Assembly (NCBI RefSeq): GCF_024171695.1
Contig: NZ_JAMTCF010000004.1
Span: forward strand, 62,001-126,000
Direction of reading: 5' to 3'
DNA length: 64,000 nt
From: Actinosynnema pretiosum
GTDB lineage: Bacteria > Actinomycetota > Actinomycetes > Mycobacteriales > Pseudonocardiaceae
A program made the position numbers and the translations under genes. This document shows positions 1-8,420 of this stretch, piece by piece; position 1 is the first letter of the stretch; each line of letters opens with the position of its first letter. Under the pieces are notes generated by a model that was not told where the DNA came from, ran no database searches, and was given only the letters and a program-made list of their open reading frames with translations.

Positions 1-1
1 G

Positions 2-295
2 CCTGCGGTCATGCGTGCGCAGTTCCAGAGGCTGCTCATGTTCGCAGACCTGCCGCACTTCTCCCTGCGCGTCCTGCCGTTCAGCGCGGGCAGCACGCCC
101 GCGCTGAGCAGTCCGTTCACCCTGCTCTGGATCGAGCCCGCCAACGTGAACCTGGCCTACGTGGAGAGCATGGGCGGTGCGGACTACATCAAAACGACCA
201 ATCCCTACGTGGTCGCCTTCGACGACGCACAACGGCGGGCACTGTCTGAAATCGACAGCCGCGCACTACTAGAAAGTCGGGCCAATGAAGTCTGA
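2..295 (+). CDS. DUF5753-type regulator, C-terminal part (cut by window start)
   Basis: Only the last ~97 codons are present; the frame is open to the window edge, so the N-terminal helix-turn-helix of the family would lie outside. The visible part has the pattern of the DUF5753 ligand-sensing region found behind XRE-type HTH domains in actinomycetes: a segment reading QFQRLLMFADLPHFSLRVLP, then SPFTLLW and VVAFDDAQRRALS near the end. Its stop overlaps the next gene (DUF397) by 11 bases, the usual arrangement for this pair, so the two are probably co-translated. Family assignment rests on residue pattern and the neighbour. Confidence 0.8.
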   Translation, partial: PAVMRAQFQRLLMFADLPHFSLRVLPFSAGSTPALSSPFTLLWIEPANVNLAYVESMGGADYIKTTNPYVVAFDDAQRRALSEIDSRALLESRANEV

Positions 296-479
296 AGACC
301 AGTTCACCGGCGTGTGGCGCAAGTCCGCCCGGAGCGGCAACGGCGCGCAGTGCGTCGAACTCCGGTGCACGTCCGAAGTGGCGCGTGAAGTGCGGGACAG
401 CAAGGCCCCGCAGTCGGGCGCGCTGTCGTTCGACGGCGCGGCTTGGCGCTCGTTCCTGTCCACCATCCAGCAGAGCTGA
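285..479 (+). CDS. DUF397 domain protein
   Basis: Small 64-residue protein, normal for the family. It shows the DUF397 signature: WRKSARSGNGAQCVEL near residue 11, a central VRDSKAPQSGALSFD, and a final AWRSFLSTI. DUF397 proteins are coupled to XRE/DUF5753 regulators and are thought to work with them as small partner or antagonist proteins; the molecular role is not settled. The ATG start lies inside the end of the DUF5753 gene, implying translational coupling. The 3' half (from 396) was copied in the duplication that follows; a remnant is at 1061. Confidence 0.88.
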   Translation: MKSEDQFTGVWRKSARSGNGAQCVELRCTSEVAREVRDSKAPQSGALSFDGAAWRSFLSTIQQS

Positions 480-487
480 CCCCTGAC

Positions 488-526
488 AACGCCTCTCCCG
501 GTGGCTGCGCCGCCGGGAGAGGCGTT
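488..526. terminator. Bidirectional hairpin terminator
   Basis: 14-bp stem (AACGCCTCTCCCGG, 488-501, pairing with 513-526) between the convergent DUF397 and Imm1 genes; the right arm runs into the Imm1 stop codon. A decayed version stands at the same place in the second copy of the duplication (about 1097-1130). Confidence 0.7.
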
Positions 527-924
527 CACGGTGAGGGCTGCCAGGCGATTGAGGCAGGCCGCTCGCCGCCGCTGCTCATGAACTCGTGCGCGGCCCGCCG
601 CACCACGTCCAGCGGGATCTCGGAGCTGAGCGGGGTCTCGGTGTCCGCGTTCATGTAGTAGTACAAGACGGTCCCGGTCTTGGTCTCGTCGCCGAGGCTG
701 TGCCAGCCTCCGTCGCCGCCGTAGTACAGCATCCCGACCCCGGCCTCGCCGTGGACGCCGACGCCGAAGGTCTCCGGCACCCGCTTCCCGGCCACGAACA
801 GCTCCACGATGGCAGGCCAGCCCCACCCGACCGCCACGTCCAGCACGCGGTCCAGTTCCGCCGGTGTGCTGACGACCGTGTGCCCGTCCACTTCGTCGTC
901 GTACCAGGCCTTCAACGCCACCAC
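526..924 (-). CDS. Imm1-family immunity protein, copy A (orphan)
   Basis: About 132 residues. Start taken as the GTG at 924 (or the adjacent GTG at 921) because a strong Shine-Dalgarno (GGAGGAG) ends 7 bases upstream; a longer reading frame upstream lacks such a site. The sequence matches the Imm1 immunity pattern: an N-terminal strand VALKAWYDD, a PAELDRVLD helix, GMLYYGGDGGWHSLGD, VLYYYMNADTETPL, SEIPLDVVRRAAHEFM and a final SIAWQP. Imm1 proteins neutralise polymorphic toxins, often deaminases. No toxin gene is next to it here. It is about two-thirds identical by eye to the next gene (1127-1531) and similar to the immunity gene at 24697. Confidence 0.82.
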   Translation of the reverse strand: MVALKAWYDDEVDGHTVVSTPAELDRVLDVAVGWGWPAIVELFVAGKRVPETFGVGVHGEAGVGMLYYGGDGGWHSLGDETKTGTVLYYYMNADTETPLSSEIPLDVVRRAAHEFMSSGGERPASIAWQPSP

Positions 925-1060
925 GGCTCTGCTCCTCCGGTGTACCGGACGCGGGTCTGCTGCCCCGTCCCCATGGCCACGGGAGACGGCAGCGATCGCG
1001 CGTAGTGCATCAGCCGCATCCGCCTTCCACCCCGCCAGCGGCAACTCCGAGAGGGGATAT

Positions 1061-1095
1061 GACAGCAAGGCCCCGCAGGTAGGCGCGTTGTCCGC
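1061..1095 (+). pseudogene. DUF397 stub left by tandem duplication
   Basis: The bases GACAGCAAGGCCCCGCAG at 1061-1078 are identical to 396-413 in the DUF397 gene, and the frame still reads DSKAPQVGALSA against DSKAPQSGALSF. No N-terminal half of the gene precedes it and there is no start or stop in place, so this is a truncated copy carried along when the Imm1 unit was duplicated. Confidence 0.7.
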
Positions 1096-1126
1096 CGTCC
1101 TCCGGCGGTACCTGCCGGGGAGGCGT

Positions 1127-1531
1127 TCACCTCAAGGGCTGCCAGTCGACCACGGTCGGTCGTTCGCCCCCGGTGCTCATGTACTCGTGCGCCGCCTGCC
1201 GCACCAGATCCAGCGGAACCTCGGAGCTGAGCGGGAACTCGGTGTCCGAGTTCATGTAGTAGTACAGAACGTTCCCCTCGCCCGACGAAGCGCCGAGGCT
1301 GCACAACCTCCCCGAGCCGCCCCCCGAGTAGTAGAGCGTCCCGAGCCCGATCTTCCCGTTGAGTCCCACGTCGAAGACCGCGCGCGTCAGGTTCTCGGCC
1401 ACGAGCAGCTCCACGAGCGCTGGCCCTTCCCACCCGACGACCCGGTCGAGCACCCGGTCCAGCTCCTCGGTCGTGCGGACGATGGTGGGTCCGTCCGATT
1501 CCCAGTCGTACCAGGCTTCTAGCGCCACCAA
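1127..1531 (-). CDS. Imm1-family immunity protein, copy B (orphan)
   Basis: About 134 residues, paralogue of the gene at 526-924 with the same ordered motifs (VALEAWYDW, TTEELDRVLD, GTLYYSGG, VLYYYMNSDTEFPL, SEVPLDLVRQAAHEYM, VVDWQP). Start is TTG 1531 or GTG 1528; the same GGAGGAG ribosome site stands upstream at the same distance as in copy A, so the upstream context was duplicated too. Most differences lie in the middle segment around the glycine-rich turn, as expected if the two recognise different toxins. Expression and toxin partner are unknown; no toxin remnant was seen beside it. Confidence 0.82.
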   Translation of the reverse strand: MVALEAWYDWESDGPTIVRTTEELDRVLDRVVGWEGPALVELLVAENLTRAVFDVGLNGKIGLGTLYYSGGGSGRLCSLGASSGEGNVLYYYMNSDTEFPLSSEVPLDLVRQAAHEYMSTGGERPTVVDWQPLR

Positions 1532-1627
1532 GGCTCTGCTCCTCCGTTGCGACGGCCATGCGCCGCTACCAGGGTCCTGGAATCACGGCCGGCGGCAGTT
1601 ATTCGTGCATTCGTCCGCCCCCCACCC

Positions 1628-2992
1628 TCACCCCAGCAACCCCACCACCACCGGCAGCGCCGCCTCCAACTGCTCCCGCGTGCAAGCCCCGTACCCGATC
1701 GCCACCCCGTGCACCACCGGCTCCCCGGCGTGGTGCCGCGCCAGCCCGTCCAGCCGCAGCCCCCGCCGCTCCGCCTCCGCCAGCACCCGCCGCTCCTCCT
1801 CCGCCGACCCCACCGGCACCACCACGTGCGCCCCCGCGTCGTCCCCCAGCACCGCCAGGCCCGCCGCGCCCAGCGCGCCCACGACCAGCCCCCGCCGCTC
1901 CGCGAACTCCCGCCGCAACCGCCGCAGGTGCCTCCCCAGGTCGCCGGTCCGCGCCAGTTCCACCAGCACCCGCTGCCCCGCCGCCGCCGGGCTCGTGCCG
2001 GTCCTCGTCCGGTGCTCCAGCACCGCCTCGGCCACCGCGCGCGGGGCCACCGACCAGCCCGCGCCCAGGGTCGGCGTGAGGATCTTGCTGGTCGTCCCGA
2101 GGTGCACGACCACGTCCGGCGCCAGCGCGGCCAGCAGGGGCAGCGGGGACACGTCGTAGCGCAGCTCCCCGTCGTAGTCGTCCTCCAGCACCAGCCAGCC
2201 GTCCCGCCGCGCCCGCTCCACCAGCGCCACCCGCCGCCCCGCCGACATCCGGCCGCCGAGCGGGTACTGGTGGGCGGGGGAGCAGTACACCGCGCGCACC
2301 CCGTCCGGCACCGCGTCCACGAGCATCCCCTCGCCGTCCACCGGCGCGGGCACCACGCGCAGGCCCAGCGCGCGCAGCGCCCCCACCGCCCGCTGGTACC
2401 CCGGCTCCTCCACGGCCACCGCGTCACCCGGCGACAGCACCGCCAGGCCGATCTCGAACAGCGCCGCCGTGGTCCCGCCGGTCGCGAGCACCAGGTCCGC
2501 GCGCGGACCGCCCCGCACCGCCAACCCCCGGTGCCGCAGCAGGTGCTCGGCCACCGCCGCCCGGTACTCCGGCAGCCCGGCCCGGTGCGGGCGCAGCAGC
2601 GGCGGGGCGTCCGCCGCCGCCCGCCACGCCCGCCGCCACGCCGCCCGCTCCAACCCGCCGCCCCACGGCGAGCCCGGCGCGAGGTCGACCAGCTCGCGCG
2701 GCGGCTGCTCGGTGAACCTGGTCGCGGCGCCCGGTGCGCCCGGCGGCGTGGTCGTCACGTACGTGCCCGACCCGTGCCGCCCGGCGATCCAGCCCTCCGC
2801 GTGCAGCTGCTCGTAGGCCGCGCTGGTGACCGTGCGGCTCACCGCCAGCTCCTTCGCCAGCGCCCGCGTCGACGGCAACCGGTCGCCGCTGCGCAGGCTG
2901 CCGTCCGCCGCCGCCGCGCGCAGGGCGTCCGCGAGCTGGGCGGCCAGCGGTTCGGGGGAGGAGCGGTCCAGGGACAGCGGCAGGTCCGACAC
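1628..2992 (-). CDS. MocR/PdxR-family transcriptional regulator (GntR-HTH + aminotransferase fold)
   Basis: About 454 residues, normal for MocR regulators. The N-terminal 75 residues form a GntR-type winged helix (PLAAQLADALRAA, GDRLPSTRALAKELAVSRTVTSAAYEQL). The rest is a fold-type I PLP aminotransferase domain with VLATGGTTAALFE, VAVEEPGYQRA, YCSPAHQYPLGGRMS, LEDDYDGELR and HLGTTSKILTPTLGAGW, where the Lys of TSK is the PLP-binding residue. GTG 2992 is preferred to the TTG at 3013 because the operator arm at 2999-3008 would otherwise lie in the coding region; neither has a good ribosome site. The family senses PLP or amino compounds. It is divergent from the PPOX-like gene at 3067, its likely target. 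Confidence 0.88.
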   Translation of the reverse strand: MSDLPLSLDRSSPEPLAAQLADALRAAAADGSLRSGDRLPSTRALAKELAVSRTVTSAAYEQLHAEGWIAGRHGSGTYVTTTPPGAPGAATRFTEQPPRELVDLAPGSPWGGGLERAAWRRAWRAAADAPPLLRPHRAGLPEYRAAVAEHLLRHRGLAVRGGPRADLVLATGGTTAALFEIGLAVLSPGDAVAVEEPGYQRAVGALRALGLRVVPAPVDGEGMLVDAVPDGVRAVYCSPAHQYPLGGRMSAGRRVALVERARRDGWLVLEDDYDGELRYDVSPLPLLAALAPDVVVHLGTTSKILTPTLGAGWSVAPRAVAEAVLEHRTRTGTSPAAAGQRVLVELARTGDLGRHLRRLRREFAERRGLVVGALGAAGLAVLGDDAGAHVVVPVGSAEEERRVLAEAERRGLRLDGLARHHAGEPVVHGVAIGYGACTREQLEAALPVVVGLLG

Positions 2993-2998
2993 GGCCAA

Positions 2999-3046
2999 AG
3001 TGGCACCCCCCAATATCGTCTGATTGGCACTTGAGAGGGTGCCACT
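2999..3046. promoter_or_regulatory. Inverted-repeat operator between MocR and PPOX-like genes
   Basis: AGTGGCACCC (2999-3008) and GGGTGCCACT (3037-3046) are a perfect 10-bp inverted repeat. A third half-site TTGGCACTT (3024-3032) lies between them in direct orientation to the left arm. MocR-type dimers typically bind widely spaced half-sites in mixed orientation, so this fits autoregulation plus control of the divergent gene. It is inferred from symmetry only. Confidence 0.6.
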
Positions 3047-3066
3047 TCGTGCCGATCATAAGCGGC

Positions 3067-3714
3067 ATGACGCTGGAAACCACTCCCCGCAGCACCATCA
3101 AGCGAGGCGCGAAGCGGTCCGTGCCCGAGCGGGAGGCGTTGCACGCCGTGCTCGACGCGGGGCTGGTGTGCCACCTCGCCGTCGTGGTCGACGGCGCCCC
3201 GCTCGTGCTGCCCACCGGCTACGGGCGCGACGGCGACACCCTGTACCTGCACGGCTCCACCGGGGCCCGCTCGCTGCGCGAGGCGGCGGAGGGGGTGCCG
3301 GTGTGCGTGGCGGTGACCCACCTCGACGGGATCGTCTACTCGCGCGCGGCGTTCGACTTCTCGATGAACTACCGCAGCGCGGTCGTGCACGGCACGGCGG
3401 TGCAGGTGGACGACCCGGAGCGCAAGCTGCACGGGCTGCGCGTGCTGACCGAGCACCTGGCGCCCGGCTCGTGGGACGTGGTGCGGGAGCCGAGCCGCAA
3501 GGAGCTGGCGGCCACCCGGCTGCTGGCGCTGGACCTGGCCGAGGCGTCGGTGAAGATCCGCACCGGTCCGCCGGGGGACGAGCCGGAGGACGTGGCGGCA
3601 GGCCTGGTGTGGGCGGGCGTGCTGCCGCTGACGACGACCTGGGGCGAGCCGGAGCCGTGCCCGCAGCTGCCGGAGGGGTTCGCGGTGCCGGGGCACGTGA
3701 CCGGGCGGGGCTGA
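3067..3714 (+). CDS. Pyridoxamine-5'-phosphate-oxidase-fold (FMN-binding split barrel) protein
   Basis: 215 residues from ATG 3067; an upstream in-frame codon at 3031 lies within the operator. The sequence begins with TTPRSTIKRGAKR, a common start of actinobacterial flavin-nucleotide-binding split-barrel proteins, followed by CHLAVVVDGAPLVLPTGYGR, LYLHGSTGARSL, VCVAVTHLDGIVYSRAAFDFSMNYRSAVVHG and VKIRTGPPGDE. These blocks match the pyridoxamine 5'-phosphate oxidase superfamily; the exact reaction cannot be read from sequence. Its divergent MocR neighbour is PLP-dependent, which supports a link to vitamin B6 or amino compound chemistry, but true PdxH activity is not shown. Confidence 0.8.
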   Translation: MTLETTPRSTIKRGAKRSVPEREALHAVLDAGLVCHLAVVVDGAPLVLPTGYGRDGDTLYLHGSTGARSLREAAEGVPVCVAVTHLDGIVYSRAAFDFSMNYRSAVVHGTAVQVDDPERKLHGLRVLTEHLAPGSWDVVREPSRKELAATRLLALDLAEASVKIRTGPPGDEPEDVAAGLVWAGVLPLTTTWGEPEPCPQLPEGFAVPGHVTGRG

Positions 3715-3734
3715 GCGCGCACCGGGGCCGAACG

Positions 3735-3774
3735 CGCGCCGCCCCCGGCCGGTGAACCGGTCGGGGGCGGCGCG
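3735..3774. terminator. Bidirectional hairpin terminator
   Basis: 18-bp stem with one G-T mismatch (3735-3752 with 3757-3774, TGAA loop) between the convergent PPOX-like and cysteine dioxygenase genes. Confidence 0.75.
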
Positions 3775-3783
3775 GGCCGGTCG

Positions 3784-4251
3784 TCAGGAGGTCGCGGGGG
3801 TTTCCGGGATCGGGGTGTAGCGGACCGGCCGCATGGTCCGGCCGCCGTCGCGGTAGACGTGCAGCGTCACCGCCGGGTCGGTCCCGTCGTTGCGCACCTG
3901 GTGCGCGTAGTCGGGCCCGAACACGCGGGACTGGCCCGCGCGCAGGTGGTGCAGCGCCTGGGTCGCGCCGGAGCCGACCACCTCGGTGAGCGAGCCGCTC
4001 ACCACGGTGAACGCGCCGGAGGTCAGCCCGTGGTCGTGCAGGTCGGTGCGCTGGCCGGGCAGCCAGCTCATCAGCCACACCTCCTGGTCCCCCGAACCCT
4101 CGACGAGGGTGGCGAACCGGTGCTCGGGGTCGTAGCGGAGCAGGTGGGCCCACCGCTCGCGGTGGGCGGCGAAGTCGAGCGCGATGCGCACGGGGTGCGG
4201 CACGGCGCGGGTCTCGGGCAGGGCGATCGTGTTCTCCGGAACGGCGAACAT
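3784..4251 (-). CDS. Cysteine dioxygenase family protein
   Basis: 155 residues, cupin fold. The iron-binding set of cysteine dioxygenase is visible: H72 and H74 in TDLHDHG and H117 in PDYAHQVRN, within strands WLMSWLPGQRTDLHDHG and GAFTVVSGSLTEV. Known members oxidise cysteine (or a related thiol acid) to the sulfinate with non-haem Fe(II). Start ATG 4251. About 76 bases upstream, on the same strand, ends a 26-residue leader peptide of the Cys-containing type found before sulfur genes, which suggests expression responds to cysteine supply. No rhodanese gene follows. Confidence 0.85.
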   Translation of the reverse strand: MFAVPENTIALPETRAVPHPVRIALDFAAHRERWAHLLRYDPEHRFATLVEGSGDQEVWLMSWLPGQRTDLHDHGLTSGAFTVVSGSLTEVVGSGATQALHHLRAGQSRVFGPDYAHQVRNDGTDPAVTLHVYRDGGRTMRPVRYTPIPETPATS

Positions 4252-4327
4252 GGTTCCTTCTCGGGAGTTCGGTGCACGAGCGGCGCGACCGGGCGAAGCG
4301 GTCAGCGGCCGAGGACGGGCGAGGCGA

Positions 4328-4408
4328 TCACCGAGGAGAACAGAGCGCGCTGGCGACCAGGCCGAGGTCGATGTGACCCCGCCCGTCGATCATGGCGCGG
4401 AAGGACAT
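4328..4408 (-). CDS. Putative cysteine-responsive leader peptide (26 aa)
   Basis: ATG 4408 to TGA 4328. The peptide starts MSFRAMIDGRGHIDLGLVAS and ends ALCSPR. The core H-[IV]-D-L-x-x-V-A-S-A-x-C is the pattern of short leader peptides widespread upstream of actinobacterial sulfur-metabolism genes. In such systems a Cys codon (TGT here, 4 codons before the stop) lets ribosome speed report charged tRNA-Cys and sets expression of the downstream gene. Here the downstream gene is a cysteine dioxygenase, which consumes cysteine, so the logic would be catabolic control. The intervening 76 bases could hold alternative structures. Match is by recalled family pattern. Confidence 0.78.
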   Translation of the reverse strand: MSFRAMIDGRGHIDLGLVASALCSPR

Positions 4409-4835
4409 GGCGACGAGAGTGGCAGCGCGCGGCCCCGACCGGCAACCCCGTCCCAGTGCGTGGACCGGGGTGGAGGGGGCGGTTGGGACGCGGCGGGACT
4501 TGAGGTCCCGGAGGGGTGAAGATCAAGCTCGGGGCGGGTCCGCTCCCGAACGGGTGGCCCCCATCGGAATGAAGAGTCACCCGCTGTCCCGCCGTCACCC
4601 ACCCTCCGCTTCCCCCGTTCGGGTAGCGCATTCGGGTCCGCCGCCTGACTCCCGCGCCGCGCCGCCCGTCCGGACCGCCCGCACCCCGTGCGCGGGCCCC
4701 GGCCCGGCCTGCGCGGACCTCCTGATCACCGGGCGGCAAAAACGCGAATACGCTTCAGGTTGCCCGAACGTGACGGGAACGACTCTCCGTCCGCTGGCAG
4801 GCTGACCCCGTACGCCATCCGGGTAAGGTCCGCGC
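4409..4835. other. Intergenic region between leader peptide and ddl
   Basis: 427 bases with no convincing gene in any frame. It should contain the divergent promoters for the leader/cysteine dioxygenase (minus) and ddl (plus). The only AT-richer stretch is around 4736-4785 (CGGCAAAAACGCGAATACGC), a plausible ddl promoter. Confidence 0.5.
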
Positions 4836-5903
<1,068 letters not shown>

Positions 5904-5915
5904 CCCCGCGAGCCG

Positions 5916-5938
5916 CCGGGCCGGGGGAGCTCCCCGGC
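5916..5938. terminator. Hairpin terminator between ddl and DUF3515 gene
   Basis: GGGCCGGGG (5916-5924) pairs with CCCCGGCCC (5930-5938) between the two convergent genes. Confidence 0.65.
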
Positions 5939-5949
5939 CCGCGCCGGGC

Positions 5950-6540
5950 TCAGTTCGGCCCGGCCGTGTCCACCGGCCCCTTGGCCAGCGCGTCCCGCAC
6001 CGTCGTCGACACGTCCTGCAGCGGCCCGGTCCCCGAGTCGGACGGGACCGTGAGCGCCACGTACACCGGCCGGTCCACGACGAACCACGTCGTGCTCCCG
6101 CCCTCGGACACCTCGATCCACTGCACGTCCGAGATCGACCGCAGCTGCGAGTCCGGCTTCAGCTCGGCGGGCCGGTCCAGCCCGCACCGCAGCACCACCG
6201 GGTCGTGCTCCGCGTCCCCCCACGCCACCGCGCCGGCGGGCGCCGGGTTGGCCAGCTCGCGCCGGGGCAGCGTGACCCCGTTGGACACCAGCTTCATCGG
6301 CAGCCCGCTCAGCAGCGCGGCGCACTCCTCGGACTCGGCGGCCCCTGCGGGCACCGGAACGAGCGCCAGCGGCCCGCTCCGGTCCGGCGCGGTGGTGTCC
6401 GCCACCGGGTCGTCCTTCACCCCCGCGCCGAAGAACAGCCCCGCCGCCGCCACCCCGGCGGCGAGCAGCGCGGGCAGCCCGACGGCCACCACGAGCAGCG
6501 GACGGGGCAGCGCGGGTGTCGGTTCCGGTTCCTGAGCCAC
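5950..6540 (-). CDS. DUF3515 family membrane protein
   Basis: 196 residues from GTG 6540. One N-terminal transmembrane segment (about 16-40, LLVVAVGLPALLAAGVAAAGLFF) is followed by an extracytoplasmic domain. The conserved DUF3515 features are present: CAALLSGLP, a WGDAEHDPVVLRCGL block, and the C-terminal VQWIEVSEGGSTTWFVVDRPVYVALTVP segment. Two Cys could form a disulfide outside the membrane. The gene sits in its usual place next to ddl across Actinobacteria, which hints at an envelope role, but no function is established. Confidence 0.88.
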   Translation of the reverse strand: MAQEPEPTPALPRPLLVVAVGLPALLAAGVAAAGLFFGAGVKDDPVADTTAPDRSGPLALVPVPAGAAESEECAALLSGLPMKLVSNGVTLPRRELANPAPAGAVAWGDAEHDPVVLRCGLDRPAELKPDSQLRSISDVQWIEVSEGGSTTWFVVDRPVYVALTVPSDSGTGPLQDVSTTVRDALAKGPVDTAGPN

Positions 6541-6560
6541 GCGGCTATGACAGCACGCGC

Positions 6561-6794
6561 CTAGACGCGCACCACCGGGCAGGTCAGGGTTCGGGTGATG
6601 CCGTCGACGGACTGGACCTTCGTGATCACCAGCTCGCCGAGCTCGTCCATGGTCTCGCCCTCGGCGCGGACGACCACGTCGTAGGGTCCGGTGACGTCCT
6701 CGGCGGTGACCACGCCGGGCATTCCGGAGATCTCAGCAGCCACCGCGGCGGCCTTCCCGACCTCGGTCTGGATGAGGATGTATGCGTGCACCAC
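6561..6794 (-). CDS. Stand-alone Lrp/AsnC ligand-binding (RAM) domain protein
   Basis: 77 residues from GTG 6794, just the RAM effector domain of Lrp/AsnC regulators without the HTH. The order is AYILIQTEVGKAAAVAAEI, MPGVVTAEDVTGPYDVVVRAEG and a C-terminal VDGITRTLTCPVVRV, as in full Lrp proteins. Such proteins oligomerise and can bind amino acids or pair with full-length Lrp regulators. Its position between ddl/DUF3515 and thiL is conserved in Actinobacteria. It is divergent from thiL with about 97 bases between starts. Regulatory partner unknown. Confidence 0.88.
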   Translation of the reverse strand: MVHAYILIQTEVGKAAAVAAEISGMPGVVTAEDVTGPYDVVVRAEGETMDELGELVITKVQSVDGITRTLTCPVVRV

Positions 6795-6891
6795 GGCGTG
6801 CCCCTTCGTCGTGCAAGGTTAGGTCGGGGTAGGAACGTGGTCAGCAACGTACCCCAGTCGGGGTTCCGAATGCTCAGAACGGGAGGCAATC

Positions 6892-7857
6892 GTGCGTCCG
6901 GAGCCGCCGTCCCACGCGGATACGGTCGCTGAAGTGGGTGAGTTCGGTCTCATCCGCCGAGTGACGGCGGGCCGGACCCAGCCACCCACCACGCTCCTCG
7001 GACCCGGTGACGACGCGGCCGTCGTCGCCGCCTCCGACGGCCGCGTGGTGGTGTCGACCGACGTGCTGGTCGACGGCGTCCACTTCAGACTCGACTGGTC
7101 CTCCCCCGAGCAGGTGGGCAGGAAAGCCGCCGCGGTGAACCTCGCCGACGTGTGCGCGATGGGCGCGAAGCCCACCGCGCTCCTGATCGGGATCGCCTGT
7201 CCGGCGGACACCCCGACCGCCCTCGTGGAGGGCATCACGAGCGGCCTGTGGCAGGAGGCGGCGGTCGCCGGCGCAGGCGTCGTCGGCGGCGACATGACCA
7301 GCTCGGCGACGTTGGTGATCTCCGTTACTGCGCTGGGGGACATGGGTGGGCTAGAACCCGTGACCCGCTCCGGCGCGCGCGTGGGCGATCTCGTCGCGGT
7401 GCGCGGCAGGCTCGGCTGGGCGGCGGCGGGCCTGGCGGTGCTCGGCCGGGGCTTCCGCTCGCCGGTCGCGGTGGTCGGCGCGCAGCGGAACCCCGAACCC
7501 CCCTACCCGGCGGGACCGCAGGCGGCGGCGGCCGGGGCCACCTCGATGATCGACGTCTCGGACGGGCTGCTCGCCGACCTCGGGCACGTGGCCGACGAGT
7601 CCGGCGTGGGCATCGACATCCGCACCGAGCTGCTCCAGGTGCACCCCCGGCTGCTCGACGTCGCCTCCGCGCTCGGCGCCGACGCCAGGCACTGGGTGCT
7701 CACCGGCGGCGAGGACCACGCGCTGGCCGCGACCTTCCCCGACCAGGGCTCGATCCCCGACGGCTGGCAGGTCATCGGCAGCGTCCGACCGGGTGGCGGG
7801 GTGACCGTGGACGGTCGCGGGTACGAGAAACCGCCCGGCTGGGAGCACTGGCGCTAG
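6892..7857 (+). CDS. thiL: Thiamine-monophosphate kinase
   Basis: 321 residues. Phosphorylates thiamine phosphate to thiamine diphosphate with ATP, the last step of the cofactor pathway. Family blocks are clear: [20 protein letters not shown] (Mg/ATP-binding Asp pair), TDVLVDGVHFRLDWSSPEQVGRKA, AVNLADVCAMGA, VGGDMTSS, IDVSDGLLADL and LTGGEDHAL. Start is GTG 6892 with no clear ribosome site. The following acetyltransferase starts 13 bases after the stop, so the two are probably one transcript. Confidence 0.95.
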   Translation: MRPEPPSHADTVAEVGEFGLIRRVTAGRTQPPTTLLGPGDDAAVVAASDGRVVVSTDVLVDGVHFRLDWSSPEQVGRKAAAVNLADVCAMGAKPTALLIGIACPADTPTALVEGITSGLWQEAAVAGAGVVGGDMTSSATLVISVTALGDMGGLEPVTRSGARVGDLVAVRGRLGWAAAGLAVLGRGFRSPVAVVGAQRNPEPPYPAGPQAAAAGATSMIDVSDGLLADLGHVADESGVGIDIRTELLQVHPRLLDVASALGADARHWVLTGGEDHALAATFPDQGSIPDGWQVIGSVRPGGGVTVDGRGYEKPPGWEHWR

Positions 7858-7870
7858 TACCCTGGTCCAT

Positions 7871-8398
7871 GTGGAACTATGCATGATCGCGTATGACCAT
7901 CCAGACGCGGCGAAGCTCATCGCCGATCTGCAGCAGGTCTACGTGGACCGCTACGGCGACCAGGACATCACCCCGGTCGACCCCCGCGAGTTCGCGGCGC
8001 CGCACGGGCACTTCCTGGTCGGCTACCTGGACGGCGAGCCCGTCGCCTGCGGCGGGTGGCGCGCGCACGACACCGCGTTCGACTCGGTCGTCCCCGGCGA
8101 CGCGGAGCTCAAGCGCATGTACGTCGTGGAGTCCGCGCGCGGGCGCGGACTCGCCCGGCTGGTGCTCGCCGCGCTGGAGGAGGCCGCCTCGGCGGCCGGG
8201 CGGCGCAGGCTCGTCCTGGAGACCGGCACGCTCCAGCCCGAGGCGATCGCGCTCTACACCCGCGCCGGGTACGAGCGCATCCCCAACTTCGGCGTGTACC
8301 GGTGCGAGCCCAACAGCCTGTGCTTCGCCAAGGAGCTGCGCCCCGCCCCGGTCTGCGGCACCGCGCTGCGGGCCGTCGCGGGGGCCGACGGCGCCTGA
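7871..8398 (+). CDS. GNAT-family N-acetyltransferase
   Basis: 175 residues if GTG 7871 is used; ATG 7883 is an alternative start. The acetyl-CoA binding core is visible: ELKRMYVVESARGRGLARLVL (motif A with R-G-R-G-L) and LVLETGTLQPEAIALYTRAGYERI (motif B). Substrate is not predictable. It follows thiL by 13 bases and precedes the carbonic-anhydrase-like gene by 22, all on the plus strand, so it looks like part of one operon. The last 30 residues are unconserved-looking and proline/alanine rich. Confidence 0.85.
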   Translation: MELCMIAYDHPDAAKLIADLQQVYVDRYGDQDITPVDPREFAAPHGHFLVGYLDGEPVACGGWRAHDTAFDSVVPGDAELKRMYVVESARGRGLARLVLAALEEAASAAGRRRLVLETGTLQPEAIALYTRAGYERIPNFGVYRCEPNSLCFAKELRPAPVCGTALRAVAGADGA

Positions 8399-8420
8399 CC
8401 GGGCTGGGTAGCTTGGCCCC

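Larger units (their letters stand above)
396..1547. repeat. Tandem duplication of DUF397 3' end + terminator + Imm1
   Basis: Unit 1 runs from 396 to about 940 and unit 2 from 1061 to about 1547. Matching blocks in order are: DUF397 tail, hairpin region, GGCGTTCAC followed by AGGGCTGCCAG at the Imm1 stop, the full Imm1 gene, and its Shine-Dalgarno region. Unit 2 lost most of the DUF397 tail and the terminator stem has drifted. Confidence 0.75.

Noticed and set aside
4302-4739. Minus-strand frame across the leader peptide region
   Set aside because: It runs through the leader peptide in another frame; Pro/Gly/Arg-rich with no family features.
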